Source: RGIG3994 sp045589735 (lineage in GTDB: Bacteria > Bacillota > Clostridia > Oscillospirales > CAG-272). Taken from it: a stretch of DNA of 7,415 nt. The translations under genes were made by a program, and so were the position numbers. A model generated the notes under the pieces. The model saw nothing but the letters and a program-made list of their open reading frames with translations, made no database searches and had not been told where the DNA came from. Location: positions 1 through 7,415 of the forward strand of contig JAZNPQ010000039.1 of the NCBI GenBank assembly GCA_045589735.1, in the 5' to 3' direction. Shown here one piece after another: positions 1-6,713 of this stretch. The stretch's first letter is position 1. Each line of letters starts with the position of its first letter.

Positions 1-944
1 TGCTGATAGTGAGCAAGACGAATTGTAGTTGCTCCGACTTCACAAATAAGATCAATGTCTTCTTTGTGGTGCTCGGGTAAAAGTGCGTTACCGATACCCC
101 ATCTGTCCTGATGTCTTGAAACACCGCGAAGAGGATATTCTTCACCGTTAAGAATAAAGCCGTTTTCGGGGTCTATCTTGAACGTACGGCAGCCGAAACG
201 GTTGCATACGTTGTCAATTACCTCTTCGCCTTCGACTATCTCAGCTTCACAGCAATAAAGATAAGGATCCTTACGGCCATTCCAGAGGTGAACGTCCTTT
301 ATCTCAAACGTTACCTTTGTGTCGGTGGATTCTATCTTGTCAAGCTCTTTTTCGTCTTTATCGTAAAGAGTATAAACGATCTTCTGACCGTCCTTTATGT
401 TCTTAACGAAAACCTCAACCGAAACACTTGCGTCCTTTCCGTCAACCGTCGGTGTTATCATTATTCCGGGGGCACCGAAATAATCAAGGTCAAAGTGAGT
501 CTCATTTACACCGATAATATTTACGTCACGGTAGATACCGCCGTAGAACGTGAAGTCCGCCATCTGAGGATATACCGTGTCGTTTGCAGCATTATCAACT
601 ATAACGGCTATGTCGTTTTCCACGGAAAGAGCGTCTGTTATATCGGCTCTCCAGGTGGAATATCCGCCGTCGTGATGTGCAAGCTTCTTGCCGTTTACGT
701 AAAGATCAGCCGAAGAGTTTGTTCCGCGGAACTCTATATAGTAACGGTCGGACACTGGAAGGTCTGCCTTTTTTACCGACTTAACGTAGAGGCAAGAACC
801 GCGGAAATAGTCGTTTCCGCCGTCCTGTCCGTCGATCGCGTTCCAGCTGTGCGGAAGATCAACGGCTGTTCCGTCTCTCTTTGTAATATCGGTCGTGTCT
901 TTTACAAAAAGCCAATCTTTATTAAGATTTGCTATATTTCTCAT
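1..944 (-). CDS. Glycoside hydrolase family 2 enzyme (beta-galactosidase / beta-glucuronidase class), N-terminal part
   Basis: This is the N-terminal 314 residues of a GH2 enzyme that runs off the left edge. By family, GH2 enzymes are retaining exo-glycosidases that release terminal beta-galactose, beta-glucuronate or beta-mannose. Visible order: a sugar-binding jelly-roll domain (about 1-146) with PHSWN (31-35), YFRG (46-49), LYVNGKK (81-87) and FYGGIYRDV (133-141); an immunoglobulin-like domain (about 148-256); then the start of the TIM barrel with FILNGEEYPLRGVSRHQDR (263-281) and TTIRLAHYQ (306-314). The acid/base and nucleophile glutamates, and the NxK motif that marks glucuronidases, lie beyond the edge, so substrate specificity cannot be read. 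No signal peptide is present, so the enzyme is cytoplasmic and acts on imported glycosides. The start is supported by AAGGAGA (957-951) six bases upstream. It has its own promoter and is separated from the upstream minus-strand operon by a terminator. The uronate genes nearby favour a glucuronidase role, but its motifs resemble general GH2 beta-galactosidases. Confidence 0.93.
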   Translation of the reverse strand, partial: MRNIANLNKDWLFVKDTTDITKRDGTAVDLPHSWNAIDGQDGGNDYFRGSCLYVKSVKKADLPVSDRYYIEFRGTNSSADLYVNGKKLAHHDGGYSTWRADITDALSVENDIAVIVDNAANDTVYPQMADFTFYGGIYRDVNIIGVNETHFDLDYFGAPGIMITPTVDGKDASVSVEVFVKNIKDGQKIVYTLYDKDEKELDKIESTDTKVTFEIKDVHLWNGRKDPYLYCCEAEIVEGEEVIDNVCNRFGCRTFKIDPENGFILNGEEYPLRGVSRHQDRWGIGNALLPEHHKEDIDLICEVGATTIRLAHYQ

Positions 945-972
945 TTTCTATCTCCTTATATCAGTTTTCTTA

Positions 973-1001
973 ATTATAACACAAAAATATCAATTCGTCA
1001 T
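973..1001 (-). promoter_or_regulatory. Extended -10 promoter for the GH2 gene
   Basis: Reading the minus strand, a perfect -10 TATAAT (978-973) is preceded by TGT, giving the extended -10 form TGnTATAAT. A weak -35 ATGACG (1001-996; 4 of 6 to TTGACA) lies 17 bp upstream. The -10 is about 28 bp from the start codon, leaving a short leader with the ribosome binding site. The GH2 gene can therefore be transcribed independently of the transporter operon that ends just upstream. Confidence 0.65.
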
Positions 1002-1012
1002 TAACTTTTTTT

Positions 1013-1042
1013 AAAACGGCGCCCGGCGTTTTGCCGGACGCC
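1013..1042 (-). terminator. Rho-independent terminator after the sugar-binding lipoprotein gene
   Basis: Minus-strand reading gives GGCGTCCGGC, loop AAAAC, GCCGGGCGCC: a 10-bp stem with one G-T pair (1042-1033 with 1027-1018), followed by GTTTT. It lies 28 bp past the stop codon of the binding-protein gene. The T-tract is only four bases before A residues begin, but the stem is very GC-rich. On the plus strand the hairpin is followed by A residues, so it should work only for the leftward transcript. Confidence 0.8.
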
Positions 1043-1069
1043 AAAAATTTCAGCTAAAGTTATATTTAA

Positions 1070-2341
1070 TCAATTTGTGTAAGACGCAAAGCGAACCCAC
1101 GCAACAGATCCTTCAATAACTACCGTCGGAACCTCGCCATCCTTAACCTCAGACGCAACCCCGTCAAAAGCGCCCTTACCCTTGATAAAATTCTTAACGA
1201 TAGTGGCAACACTGACCGCGATCGTATCGTTGTCGTTTATGACAGTACCGCTGATTCTACCGCTGTCGATCACGTTGAGGGTGGTGTAGATCATTTCGTC
1301 AAGTTCGGACTCGTCCACGGTCGTAAGATCAACAAGAAAAGCATTGTCTGCGTAGTATTTGTTAAGCTCCTCGATCTTTTTGATCGCATTGTTTTTCTCT
1401 TTTATGACCTTATCGCTATCTCCGTCTTTGATTACGAGATCCTCGGGTATCTCAGGTCTTCCCGCAAGCACGTGTGCCTTGTAGTCCATAGTTTCGCCGA
1501 CTGTGAAGATCGGTACAAAATTGGTGGTAAGCTTATTTGTATTGTAGTCCTTTTTCTGAATGGCGGTGAGTACGTCGAACGCAACGGTATCGCTTTCCGT
1601 AATAATAAGCTCAACTGCATTTGCATCCTTTTCCATAATGCTTACCTGTGCTTCTCCCGCACCGATCGAAGAGAGTGTTTTTAATGCGTTTGTTTCGTCA
1701 TAGAAAACTACAGATGTATTGATCTTCTTTTTGTCTGCCGTTTTTACGGTATAATCTTTGGTCGCAAGAAGCTCGTTTGCCTTTTCTACCGCGGCAGATG
1801 TGGATATAATCCCTGTGCCGTATGCGACATAGCTGATCTTTCCGTCTGCGTTTTTGTCAAGAGCCTTGAAATTATCCTTGATATAATCCGCTATAATACC
1901 GCCCTGAACATCCGGAATAGTATCAAGCGCGGGCGACACTACAGCACATTTATCGTAGGTCTTTGTAATAGCCTCATCAACAGCAAAAGAATTGAAGAAT
2001 ACTACGGGAATATCCTTAGCCTTCGCGGCTTCAACTATCTGTTCCGCAATAATCGGAGAAATAAGCTCAACAAGAAGCGCATCGCAACCCTTTTCTATTG
2101 CCTGCTTAGCCTGCGAGAGCTGCTTTTCGGCATTGAGGTTTGCGCCGTAATGAGCATAGGAAATATTCTCGATATACATAGCTCTGTCCATAGAGTTTAT
2201 AAGACTGTTGGGGCTCTTTACTTCTCCTTCGCCACTCCAAAGAATAGCGACCTCGGAATCATTGATAGAACCGCATCCGGTAAAGGCAAATGCAGATAAT
2301 ATTAAGAGAGCTACAAGTACAAGTGATAAAATTCTTTTCAT
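1070..2341 (-). CDS. Sugar-binding lipoprotein, periplasmic-binding-protein type 1 (MglB-like)
   Basis: This 423-residue protein has a lipoprotein signal peptide: KR near the N-terminus, a hydrophobic core (about 4-20) and a lipobox FTGC with acylated Cys23. It should be tethered outside the membrane. The remainder resembles the galactose/glucose-binding protein MglB: IPVVFFNS (111-118), VQGGIIADY (145-153), an EF-hand-like calcium loop DKNADGKIS (162-170) with Glu244 at the place of the final calcium ligand, and SGRISGTVINDND (360-372). By recalled alignment to E. coli MglB, ligand residues Asn117, Tyr214 (for Trp), Asp338 and Asn369 are kept, but the His-x-Asp-xxx-Arg of the ligand loop is absent (region 174-192). 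It is about 70-90 residues longer than MglB, mainly in an insert around 265-335. It follows the symporter gene by 17 bp, and its AAGGGGG ribosome binding site (2357-2351) sits just past that gene's stop codon. No ABC ATPase or permease is nearby. The true ligand is unknown; a uronic acid or uronide is a contextual guess. Confidence 0.88.
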   Translation of the reverse strand: MKRILSLVLVALLILSAFAFTGCGSINDSEVAILWSGEGEVKSPNSLINSMDRAMYIENISYAHYGANLNAEKQLSQAKQAIEKGCDALLVELISPIIAEQIVEAAKAKDIPVVFFNSFAVDEAITKTYDKCAVVSPALDTIPDVQGGIIADYIKDNFKALDKNADGKISYVAYGTGIISTSAAVEKANELLATKDYTVKTADKKKINTSVVFYDETNALKTLSSIGAGEAQVSIMEKDANAVELIITESDTVAFDVLTAIQKKDYNTNKLTTNFVPIFTVGETMDYKAHVLAGRPEIPEDLVIKDGDSDKVIKEKNNAIKKIEELNKYYADNAFLVDLTTVDESELDEMIYTTLNVIDSGRISGTVINDNDTIAVSVATIVKNFIKGKGAFDGVASEVKDGEVPTVVIEGSVAWVRFASYTN

Positions 2342-2358
2342 TATTTATTTCCCCCTTA

Positions 2359-3819
2359 TTATTCGTTTGCTTCGCCGCTGTTTGCGGATTCTGCCACAGA
2401 GCCTTCGCTGTGACGTGCCTCAAGCTCCTCGTTCATCTTTGCAAGCGTCTTCTTATCAAGATTGTAGATGAGAGCAAGTCCGATAAACTGCATAACCGCG
2501 GCAAAGAGATAAAGCGAGGCAACAAGGTAGCGCATGTTAAGAGCTACCGAGAATAGCTGGTTACCGGCGTTGATCTCAGAGTATCCGAGAGCAACCATTA
2601 TAACAAGAGCCATAGAAGGACCTATGCCCTGCGCAAGCTTTCTGAAGAAGGAGTGGAGTGAATATACCGTTCCCTCTTCACGTGTGCCGAATTTCCACTC
2701 GTTATAGTCGATAGCGTCACCCATCATAGACCAGGATACCGTGCTGTATACTCCCGTTCCGAGAGAGTTTATAAGCTGACACACAACGTAGATAGCAATT
2801 CCCTTTCCGTCGGGAGTAATGGGTGCCAGGAGCATAATTCCGCATGCTACAAGAGAGCAGATAGCACCGAGAACAGAAAGCTCTTTCTTTCCGTACTTAA
2901 CCACGAGCTTACGCGCAAGAGGCGTGAATGCTACTATCGGTATCATTGCAAACATCGTGACGATACCTGAAATTCCAACGTTCTTGAAATAGGACTGGAA
3001 CATAACGGTAACCGCTGTGGTTGCCGCCTGCATTCCTATAAACATTCCCATTGCTGCAACCGTTGCGCCGACTGCGGGACGGTTCTTCATAAAGTTGCCC
3101 ATCGCCTTAAGGACATTGAATTTCTGCGTTTCCTCGCTTATGTTCACGTTTTCGTCAACACGAATAACGGTCTTACGTATCATAAACTGGAACGCAAAGA
3201 ATCCGGCAATACCCATTATGAGAGCAGCGATAAATACACGCTCACCTATAATGTTATTGTTTGCATCATAAATGATCAAGGGAAGGATAACCATAGGAAC
3301 CATATTTCCTATCATTGATCCGATAGAACGCCATGCGGAGAGTGATGCTCTGTCTGCGGGGTTATCCGAAATAAGAGACAGGAGTGAGCCGTAAGGAACG
3401 TTTGCAATCGTATAGAATGCATCCCAAAGAATGTATCCCGCCACAAACACGATAGCCTTTATCACCGGCTGGGCATCCTTAACCCACGGGATGAAGCAAA
3501 GTGCTCCGGCTACAAGAAGTCCCAACGAACCAATCCAGATATAGGCGAGAAATTTGCCTCTCTTGTATTTTCTCTTTTTGTCGTTGTCAATGATAGTTCC
3601 GATCAGCGGGTCGTTTATTGCGTCCCAGATCTGAACAAGGATCAGAAGTCCTGCGTACAAAATGGAGTCCATCCTCATGAACTGTGTCCAGAAGATAGCC
3701 ATTGTACTCTTGAGCGCAAAGCTCATGTTACAACCAAAATCTCCGGCAGCATAAGCAATGCTGTCTACGATGCCAAATTTGCGGTGTCCTTTGGCATCAA
3801 GCTTCTTTTCTTTTTTCAT
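2359..3819 (-). CDS. GPH-family (glycoside-pentoside-hexuronide) cation symporter, MFS superfamily
   Basis: This 486-residue polytopic membrane protein is predicted to import a glycoside or hexuronide in symport with a cation. The GPH signature is clear: WDAINDPLIGTIIDN (65-79), followed by the basic cytoplasmic loop KKRKYKRGKF (81-90). The second-half signature MMGDAIDYNEWKFGTREEG (365-383) precedes YSLHSFFRKLAQGIGPS. About twelve hydrophobic segments are visible between residues 17 and 455, with an NVPYGSL segment (140-146) typical of the family. The length is normal, and the C-terminal tail is hydrophilic and glutamate-rich. The start is supported by AGAGG (3833-3829) nine bases upstream. 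It is the first gene of the leftward operon and lies divergent to the AraC regulator. GPH members transport melibiose, lactose, xylosides or glucuronides; the uxaC-uxuA context favours a glucuronide or hexuronate, which cannot be proved from sequence alone. Confidence 0.92.
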   Translation of the reverse strand: MKKEKKLDAKGHRKFGIVDSIAYAAGDFGCNMSFALKSTMAIFWTQFMRMDSILYAGLLILVQIWDAINDPLIGTIIDNDKKRKYKRGKFLAYIWIGSLGLLVAGALCFIPWVKDAQPVIKAIVFVAGYILWDAFYTIANVPYGSLLSLISDNPADRASLSAWRSIGSMIGNMVPMVILPLIIYDANNNIIGERVFIAALIMGIAGFFAFQFMIRKTVIRVDENVNISEETQKFNVLKAMGNFMKNRPAVGATVAAMGMFIGMQAATTAVTVMFQSYFKNVGISGIVTMFAMIPIVAFTPLARKLVVKYGKKELSVLGAICSLVACGIMLLAPITPDGKGIAIYVVCQLINSLGTGVYSTVSWSMMGDAIDYNEWKFGTREEGTVYSLHSFFRKLAQGIGPSMALVIMVALGYSEINAGNQLFSVALNMRYLVASLYLFAAVMQFIGLALIYNLDKKTLAKMNEELEARHSEGSVAESANSGEANE

Positions 3820-3875
3820 AGTTTTTTACCTCTTTCTTTAATGTTTTTTGGTGAAATTGCTATGATAACAGCTTT

Positions 3876-3881
3876 ATTATA
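3876..3881 (-). promoter_or_regulatory. Candidate -10 of the symporter / binding-protein operon
   Basis: A perfect TATAAT lies on the minus strand about 57 bp upstream of the symporter start codon, giving a leader of roughly 50 nt. At 17 bp spacing the -35 position reads TACCTT, a poor match to TTGACA. A strong -10 with a poor -35 fits a promoter that needs an activator, which the divergent AraC protein could supply; that link is inference. An imperfect 14-bp palindrome (3859-3872, 10 of 14 matches) lies around the expected transcription start, but I do not call it an operator. Confidence 0.5.
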
Positions 3882-3944
3882 CATCAATTGCACGAAAAAA
3901 GGTAGTATAAAATTAATGTAATCTTGTATTATTTTTATCTTTTG

Positions 3945-3992
3945 ATCAAATCTCTTGTTGCATTTATCAAAAATATATGGTATAATATCAAA
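3945..3992 (+). repeat. Three ATCAAA direct repeats at exact 21-bp spacing, candidate AraC-type operator
   Basis: ATCAAA occurs at 3945-3950, 3966-3971 and 3987-3992, with starts exactly 21 bp apart, or two helical turns. The first copy is part of a perfect palindrome TTTGATCAAA (3941-3950). The copies flank and interleave with the araC promoter: the first just upstream of the -35, the second between -35 and -10, and the third directly after the -10. Established work on E. coli AraC shows direct-repeat half-sites (araI1/araI2) with 21-bp periodicity, so this is a reasonable operator candidate for the product of the adjacent gene. The region is AT-rich, so chance remains possible. Confidence 0.5.
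3958..3986 (+). promoter_or_regulatory. Extended -10 promoter for araC-uxaC-uxuA
   Basis: A perfect -10 TATAAT (3981-3986) is preceded by TGG, the extended -10 form TGnTATAAT. At 17-bp spacing the -35 reads TTGCAT (3958-3963), keeping only the TTG. Expected transcription start is near 3993, giving a leader of about 56 nt before the regulator's start codon. The ATCAAA repeats overlap this promoter, suggesting autoregulation. Confidence 0.65.
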
Positions 3993-4015
3993 TTGTAAGG
4001 GTGATTTTGCCGAAA

Positions 4016-4029
4016 AAATCATATGATTT
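4016..4029 (+). promoter_or_regulatory. Perfect 14-bp palindrome in the araC leader
   Basis: AAATCATATGATTT is a perfect inverted repeat with no central spacer. It lies about 24-37 nt downstream of the predicted araC start site and before the ribosome binding site. It may be an operator for a dimeric repressor, possibly of another family than AraC. It is too AT-rich and lacks a loop, so it is unlikely to be a terminator. Confidence 0.35.
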
Positions 4030-4048
4030 AAACACAGGCGGGTAAATT

Positions 4049-5275
4049 ATGAATTGTGAGCATGAACTTGATTTCTTTTGCGATATTTTCAAAAAATGTC
4101 ATATCCCTGCAGCCTTGATCTCACTGAACGACAGGGTCGATGCTGTCTTTGATTCGCCTCTTACCGATATTTTCGGTTTTAAACCGGACGATACTATGAA
4201 CAGGATACTCGGAAACGTAGAAAATAATACAAAGTATAATTTTTCTACCGACGTGAATCTTAAATACGTGTACATGAGAGTGCCTGTTTTTAGTCAAAAA
4301 AACATTCTTTTTATCGGACCGTATCTTTCTTCATCTCTGTCGTCAAAGGATATAGCCGAGATAGGAGAACGCTCAAGCCTTTCGCTTGGTGCGCAAAAAA
4401 TATTAAAGGAATACTGTCTTTCTGTTCCGATACTACCCGAAAATGACAGAATATTTACCGTGATCAACACCTTTTGCGAACGCATTTGGCAAACGCCGTC
4501 ATTTGCTATAACAGAAATCAGCAAAAAGCACGTTGCTCCGATATTGCCTATCGACAGCGCATCACACGGGGAAAGCTTTGACGAGATAGCCGCCGCCATA
4601 AAAACAATGGAAATGAGATACGCGTTTGAAAACGAATTGATACGCGCCGTTTCTTTAGGTCAGCAGCACAAGGAAGAGATGCTATCTGTGGCATTTGACG
4701 AACAAGTGTTCGAGAAGCGCCTCCAGGACCCTATAAGAAATTCAAAAAATTATTGCATTATTATGAACACCCTGCTTCGCAAGGCGGCTGAAGATGGCGG
4801 TGTGCATCCTATACACATTGACCGTCTATCGTCGAAGTTTGCGATGAAAATAGAAATGCTGCATGACGAAAAGGCAGCATCTCCGCTTATGAGAGAAATG
4901 TTTTCGTCATATTGCCGTCTTGTGCGCAAGCATTCTATGAAAAAGTATTCTCCCATAGTGAAAAATACTATTCTTATTATAGATGCCGACATATCGGCAG
5001 AATTATCACTCAACGGTTTATCTCAAAAGCAAGGAATAAGCGCGGGATATCTTGCCACTATATTTAAAAAGGAAACGGGAAAAACGATTTCCGAATATAT
5101 AAAGGACAAGCGCATTGATCACGCGATATATCTCCTTAATACCACACACCTTCAAATACAGACCGTGGCTCTGCACTGCGGAATAATGGACGTGCAGTAT
5201 TTTTCAAAAATATTCAAAAAGAAGACAGGAAAGACCCCTCGAGAATACAGAGAGTCTCTTCAACGTCAGTATTAA
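4049..5275 (+). CDS. AraC-family transcriptional regulator with an uncharacterised N-terminal sensor region
   Basis: This 408-residue cytoplasmic regulator has a C-terminal AraC/XylS DNA-binding domain (about 305-405). The first helix-turn-helix is around 317-344 (LSLNGLSQKQGISAGYLATI, ending KKETGKTISEYI), the second around 368-395 (VALHCGIMDVQYFSKIF), followed by the family's KKTGKTPREYR ending. Residues 1-300 match no ligand domain I can name. A central segment, NTLLRKAAEDGGVHPIHIDR (240-259) followed by LSSKFAMKIE, resembles one I recall from other clostridial AraC proteins of similar size; it is not a named domain to my knowledge. No membrane segment is seen. The start has a weak AGGCGGG site (4036-4042) seven bases upstream. 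The gene is divergent from the symporter operon and 18 bp upstream of uxaC, so it probably controls both arms in response to a uronate or uronide. That role is inferred from position. Confidence 0.92.
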   Translation: MNCEHELDFFCDIFKKCHIPAALISLNDRVDAVFDSPLTDIFGFKPDDTMNRILGNVENNTKYNFSTDVNLKYVYMRVPVFSQKNILFIGPYLSSSLSSKDIAEIGERSSLSLGAQKILKEYCLSVPILPENDRIFTVINTFCERIWQTPSFAITEISKKHVAPILPIDSASHGESFDEIAAAIKTMEMRYAFENELIRAVSLGQQHKEEMLSVAFDEQVFEKRLQDPIRNSKNYCIIMNTLLRKAAEDGGVHPIHIDRLSSKFAMKIEMLHDEKAASPLMREMFSSYCRLVRKHSMKKYSPIVKNTILIIDADISAELSLNGLSQKQGISAGYLATIFKKETGKTISEYIKDKRIDHAIYLLNTTHLQIQTVALHCGIMDVQYFSKIFKKKTGKTPREYRESLQRQY

Positions 5276-5293
5276 TGAAAGAAGGTAATTATT

Positions 5294-6694
5294 ATGACGA
5301 CCTTTATGAGCAAAGATTTCCTTTTAAGTTCAAAAACGGCAAAGAATCTATACTTTGACCATGCCTCAAAGCTTCCTATAATAGATTATCACTGTCACGT
5401 AAGCCCAAAGGAGATATACGAGGACAAGCGCTTTGAAAATATTACCGAGCTTTGGCTTGGCGGTGACCACTACAAGTGGAGACTTATGCGTTCAAACGGT
5501 GTTGAAGAAAAATACATCACGGGTGACGCAGAGCCTTATGAAAAATTCTATAAGTTCGCCGAGCTTATGCCGAAGGCTATCGGTAATCCTATGTACCACT
5601 GGTGTCATCTTGAGCTTAAGAATTACTTTGGATACGAAGGAACACTCAGCGCTGAAACAGCAAGAGAAATCTTTGACCTTGCCTCAAAAAAGCTAAGAGA
5701 TGCAGATATGAGTGTCAGAGGAATTATAAAGAAAAGCGGAGTTGAGTTTATCGGAACAACAGACGACCCCATCGACTCTCTCGAATATCACAGACTTCTC
5801 GCAAAAGACGGTAGCTTTAAAACTGTGGTCGCGCCGTCATTCCGTCCCGATAAAGCGCTCAACATAGACAAACCGGGTTGGAAAGATTATATTTCCAAGC
5901 TCTCCGAGGTCTCCGGAATAAATATCACAGATATTAAAACTCTTAAAGATGCTCTTCGCTCGCGAATAGAATTTTTCGCAGAAAACGGTTGCAGAGCAAG
6001 CGATCACGGACTTGACCGTATGGTCTTCAAGACAGCAAGCGAGAGTGAACTTAACGCTCTTATCAAGCGAGGACTTGACGGAGAGACGGTCAGCGCCGAC
6101 GAAGCCGAAGCCTTAAAGACCGAGCTGCTTGTGTTTTGTGCCGGTGAGTATGCTCGTCTCGAACTTGTAATGCAGATCCATTACAACTGTATGAGAAACC
6201 CAAATTCAAAGATGTTTAAAGCGCTCGGTGCCGATTCGGGCTTTGACTGCATCGGTCCCAACAACGGAAGCTACAAGCTCGCCGCACTCCTTGACAGACT
6301 TGAATCCTCAGACAGTCTGCCGAGGACTGTTATATACAGTCTTGACGCATCTGACAATTCATTTATAGACACTCTCATCGGTGCTTTTCAGGGCTCGGAG
6401 TGTGCAGGTAAGCTTCAGCACGGAAGCGCGTGGTGGTTTAACGATAACAAGCAGGGCATGAAGGATCAGCTGATAAGCCTTGCAAACCTTGGACTTCTCG
6501 GAAACTTCGTCGGAATGCTTACCGACTCTCGAAGCTTCTTAAGCTACACGCGACACGAATACTTCAGACGTATACTTTGTGCGCTCATCGGAGAATGGGT
6601 TGAAAGCGGCGAATATCCGAACGATGAAGAAGCACTTGCTACACTTGTTGAGGATATATGCTACAAAAATGCGAAGAAATATTTTAAGCTTTAA
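5294..6694 (+). CDS. uxaC: Uronate (glucuronate) isomerase, EC 5.3.1.12
   Basis: UxaC converts D-glucuronate to D-fructuronate and D-galacturonate to D-tagaturonate, the first step of the cytoplasmic hexuronate pathway. It belongs to the amidohydrolase superfamily. At 466 residues it has the usual full length. Visible hallmarks are IIDYHCHVSPKEIYEDKRF (29-47) with the metal-binding HxH (His33, His35), TELWLGGDHYKWRLMR (51-66), GTTDDPID (154-161), the SDHGLD segment (236-241), MQIHYNCMRN (293-302) and the signature MLTDSRSFLSYTRHEYFRR (408-426) with Asp411. The first ATG is preferred because GAAGG (5281-5285) lies eight bases upstream of it, whereas it is 20 bases from the alternative Met5. 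The gene follows the regulator by 18 bp and precedes uxuA by 19 bp, with no terminator between. Confidence 0.97.
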   Translation: MTTFMSKDFLLSSKTAKNLYFDHASKLPIIDYHCHVSPKEIYEDKRFENITELWLGGDHYKWRLMRSNGVEEKYITGDAEPYEKFYKFAELMPKAIGNPMYHWCHLELKNYFGYEGTLSAETAREIFDLASKKLRDADMSVRGIIKKSGVEFIGTTDDPIDSLEYHRLLAKDGSFKTVVAPSFRPDKALNIDKPGWKDYISKLSEVSGINITDIKTLKDALRSRIEFFAENGCRASDHGLDRMVFKTASESELNALIKRGLDGETVSADEAEALKTELLVFCAGEYARLELVMQIHYNCMRNPNSKMFKALGADSGFDCIGPNNGSYKLAALLDRLESSDSLPRTVIYSLDASDNSFIDTLIGAFQGSECAGKLQHGSAWWFNDNKQGMKDQLISLANLGLLGNFVGMLTDSRSFLSYTRHEYFRRILCALIGEWVESGEYPNDEEALATLVEDICYKNAKKYFKL

Positions 6695-6700
6695 ATAATC

Positions 6701-6707
6701 AAGGAGG
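6701..6707 (+). promoter_or_regulatory. Ribosome binding site fixing the uxuA start
   Basis: AAGGAGG is a perfect Shine-Dalgarno sequence six bases before the ATG at 6714. Two further in-frame ATGs (6720 and 6726) lie 12 and 18 bases from it, so the first ATG is the best start. It is the strongest such site in this operon, suggesting UxuA is well translated. Confidence 0.85.
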
Positions 6708-6713
6708 ATACCT

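Noticed and set aside
288..1004. 238-codon open frame on the plus strand
   Set aside because: It is antisense to the well-supported GH2 gene, has no ribosome binding site, and its translation is cysteine- and valine-rich with no recognisable domain. It also runs through the GH2 promoter.
940..1070. Catabolite-repression (cre) site near the GH2 or symporter promoters
   Set aside because: I looked for the WTGNAANCGNWNNCA pattern in the intergenic regions 945-1069 and 3820-4048 and found no acceptable match.
3816..4022. 68-codon minus-strand frame overlapping the symporter start by ATGA
   Set aside because: The ATGA overlap suggests coupling, but the frame starts upstream of the best -10 of the symporter operon, has no Shine-Dalgarno sequence, and lies wholly in AT-rich divergent promoter DNA.
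4294..4599. 101-codon minus-strand frame inside the AraC gene
   Set aside because: It is antisense to a clear coding region, with no ribosome binding site or recognisable motif.
5276..5293. Terminator or promoter between the regulator and uxaC
   Set aside because: The 18-bp gap holds only the ribosome binding site; there is no hairpin and no room for a full promoter.
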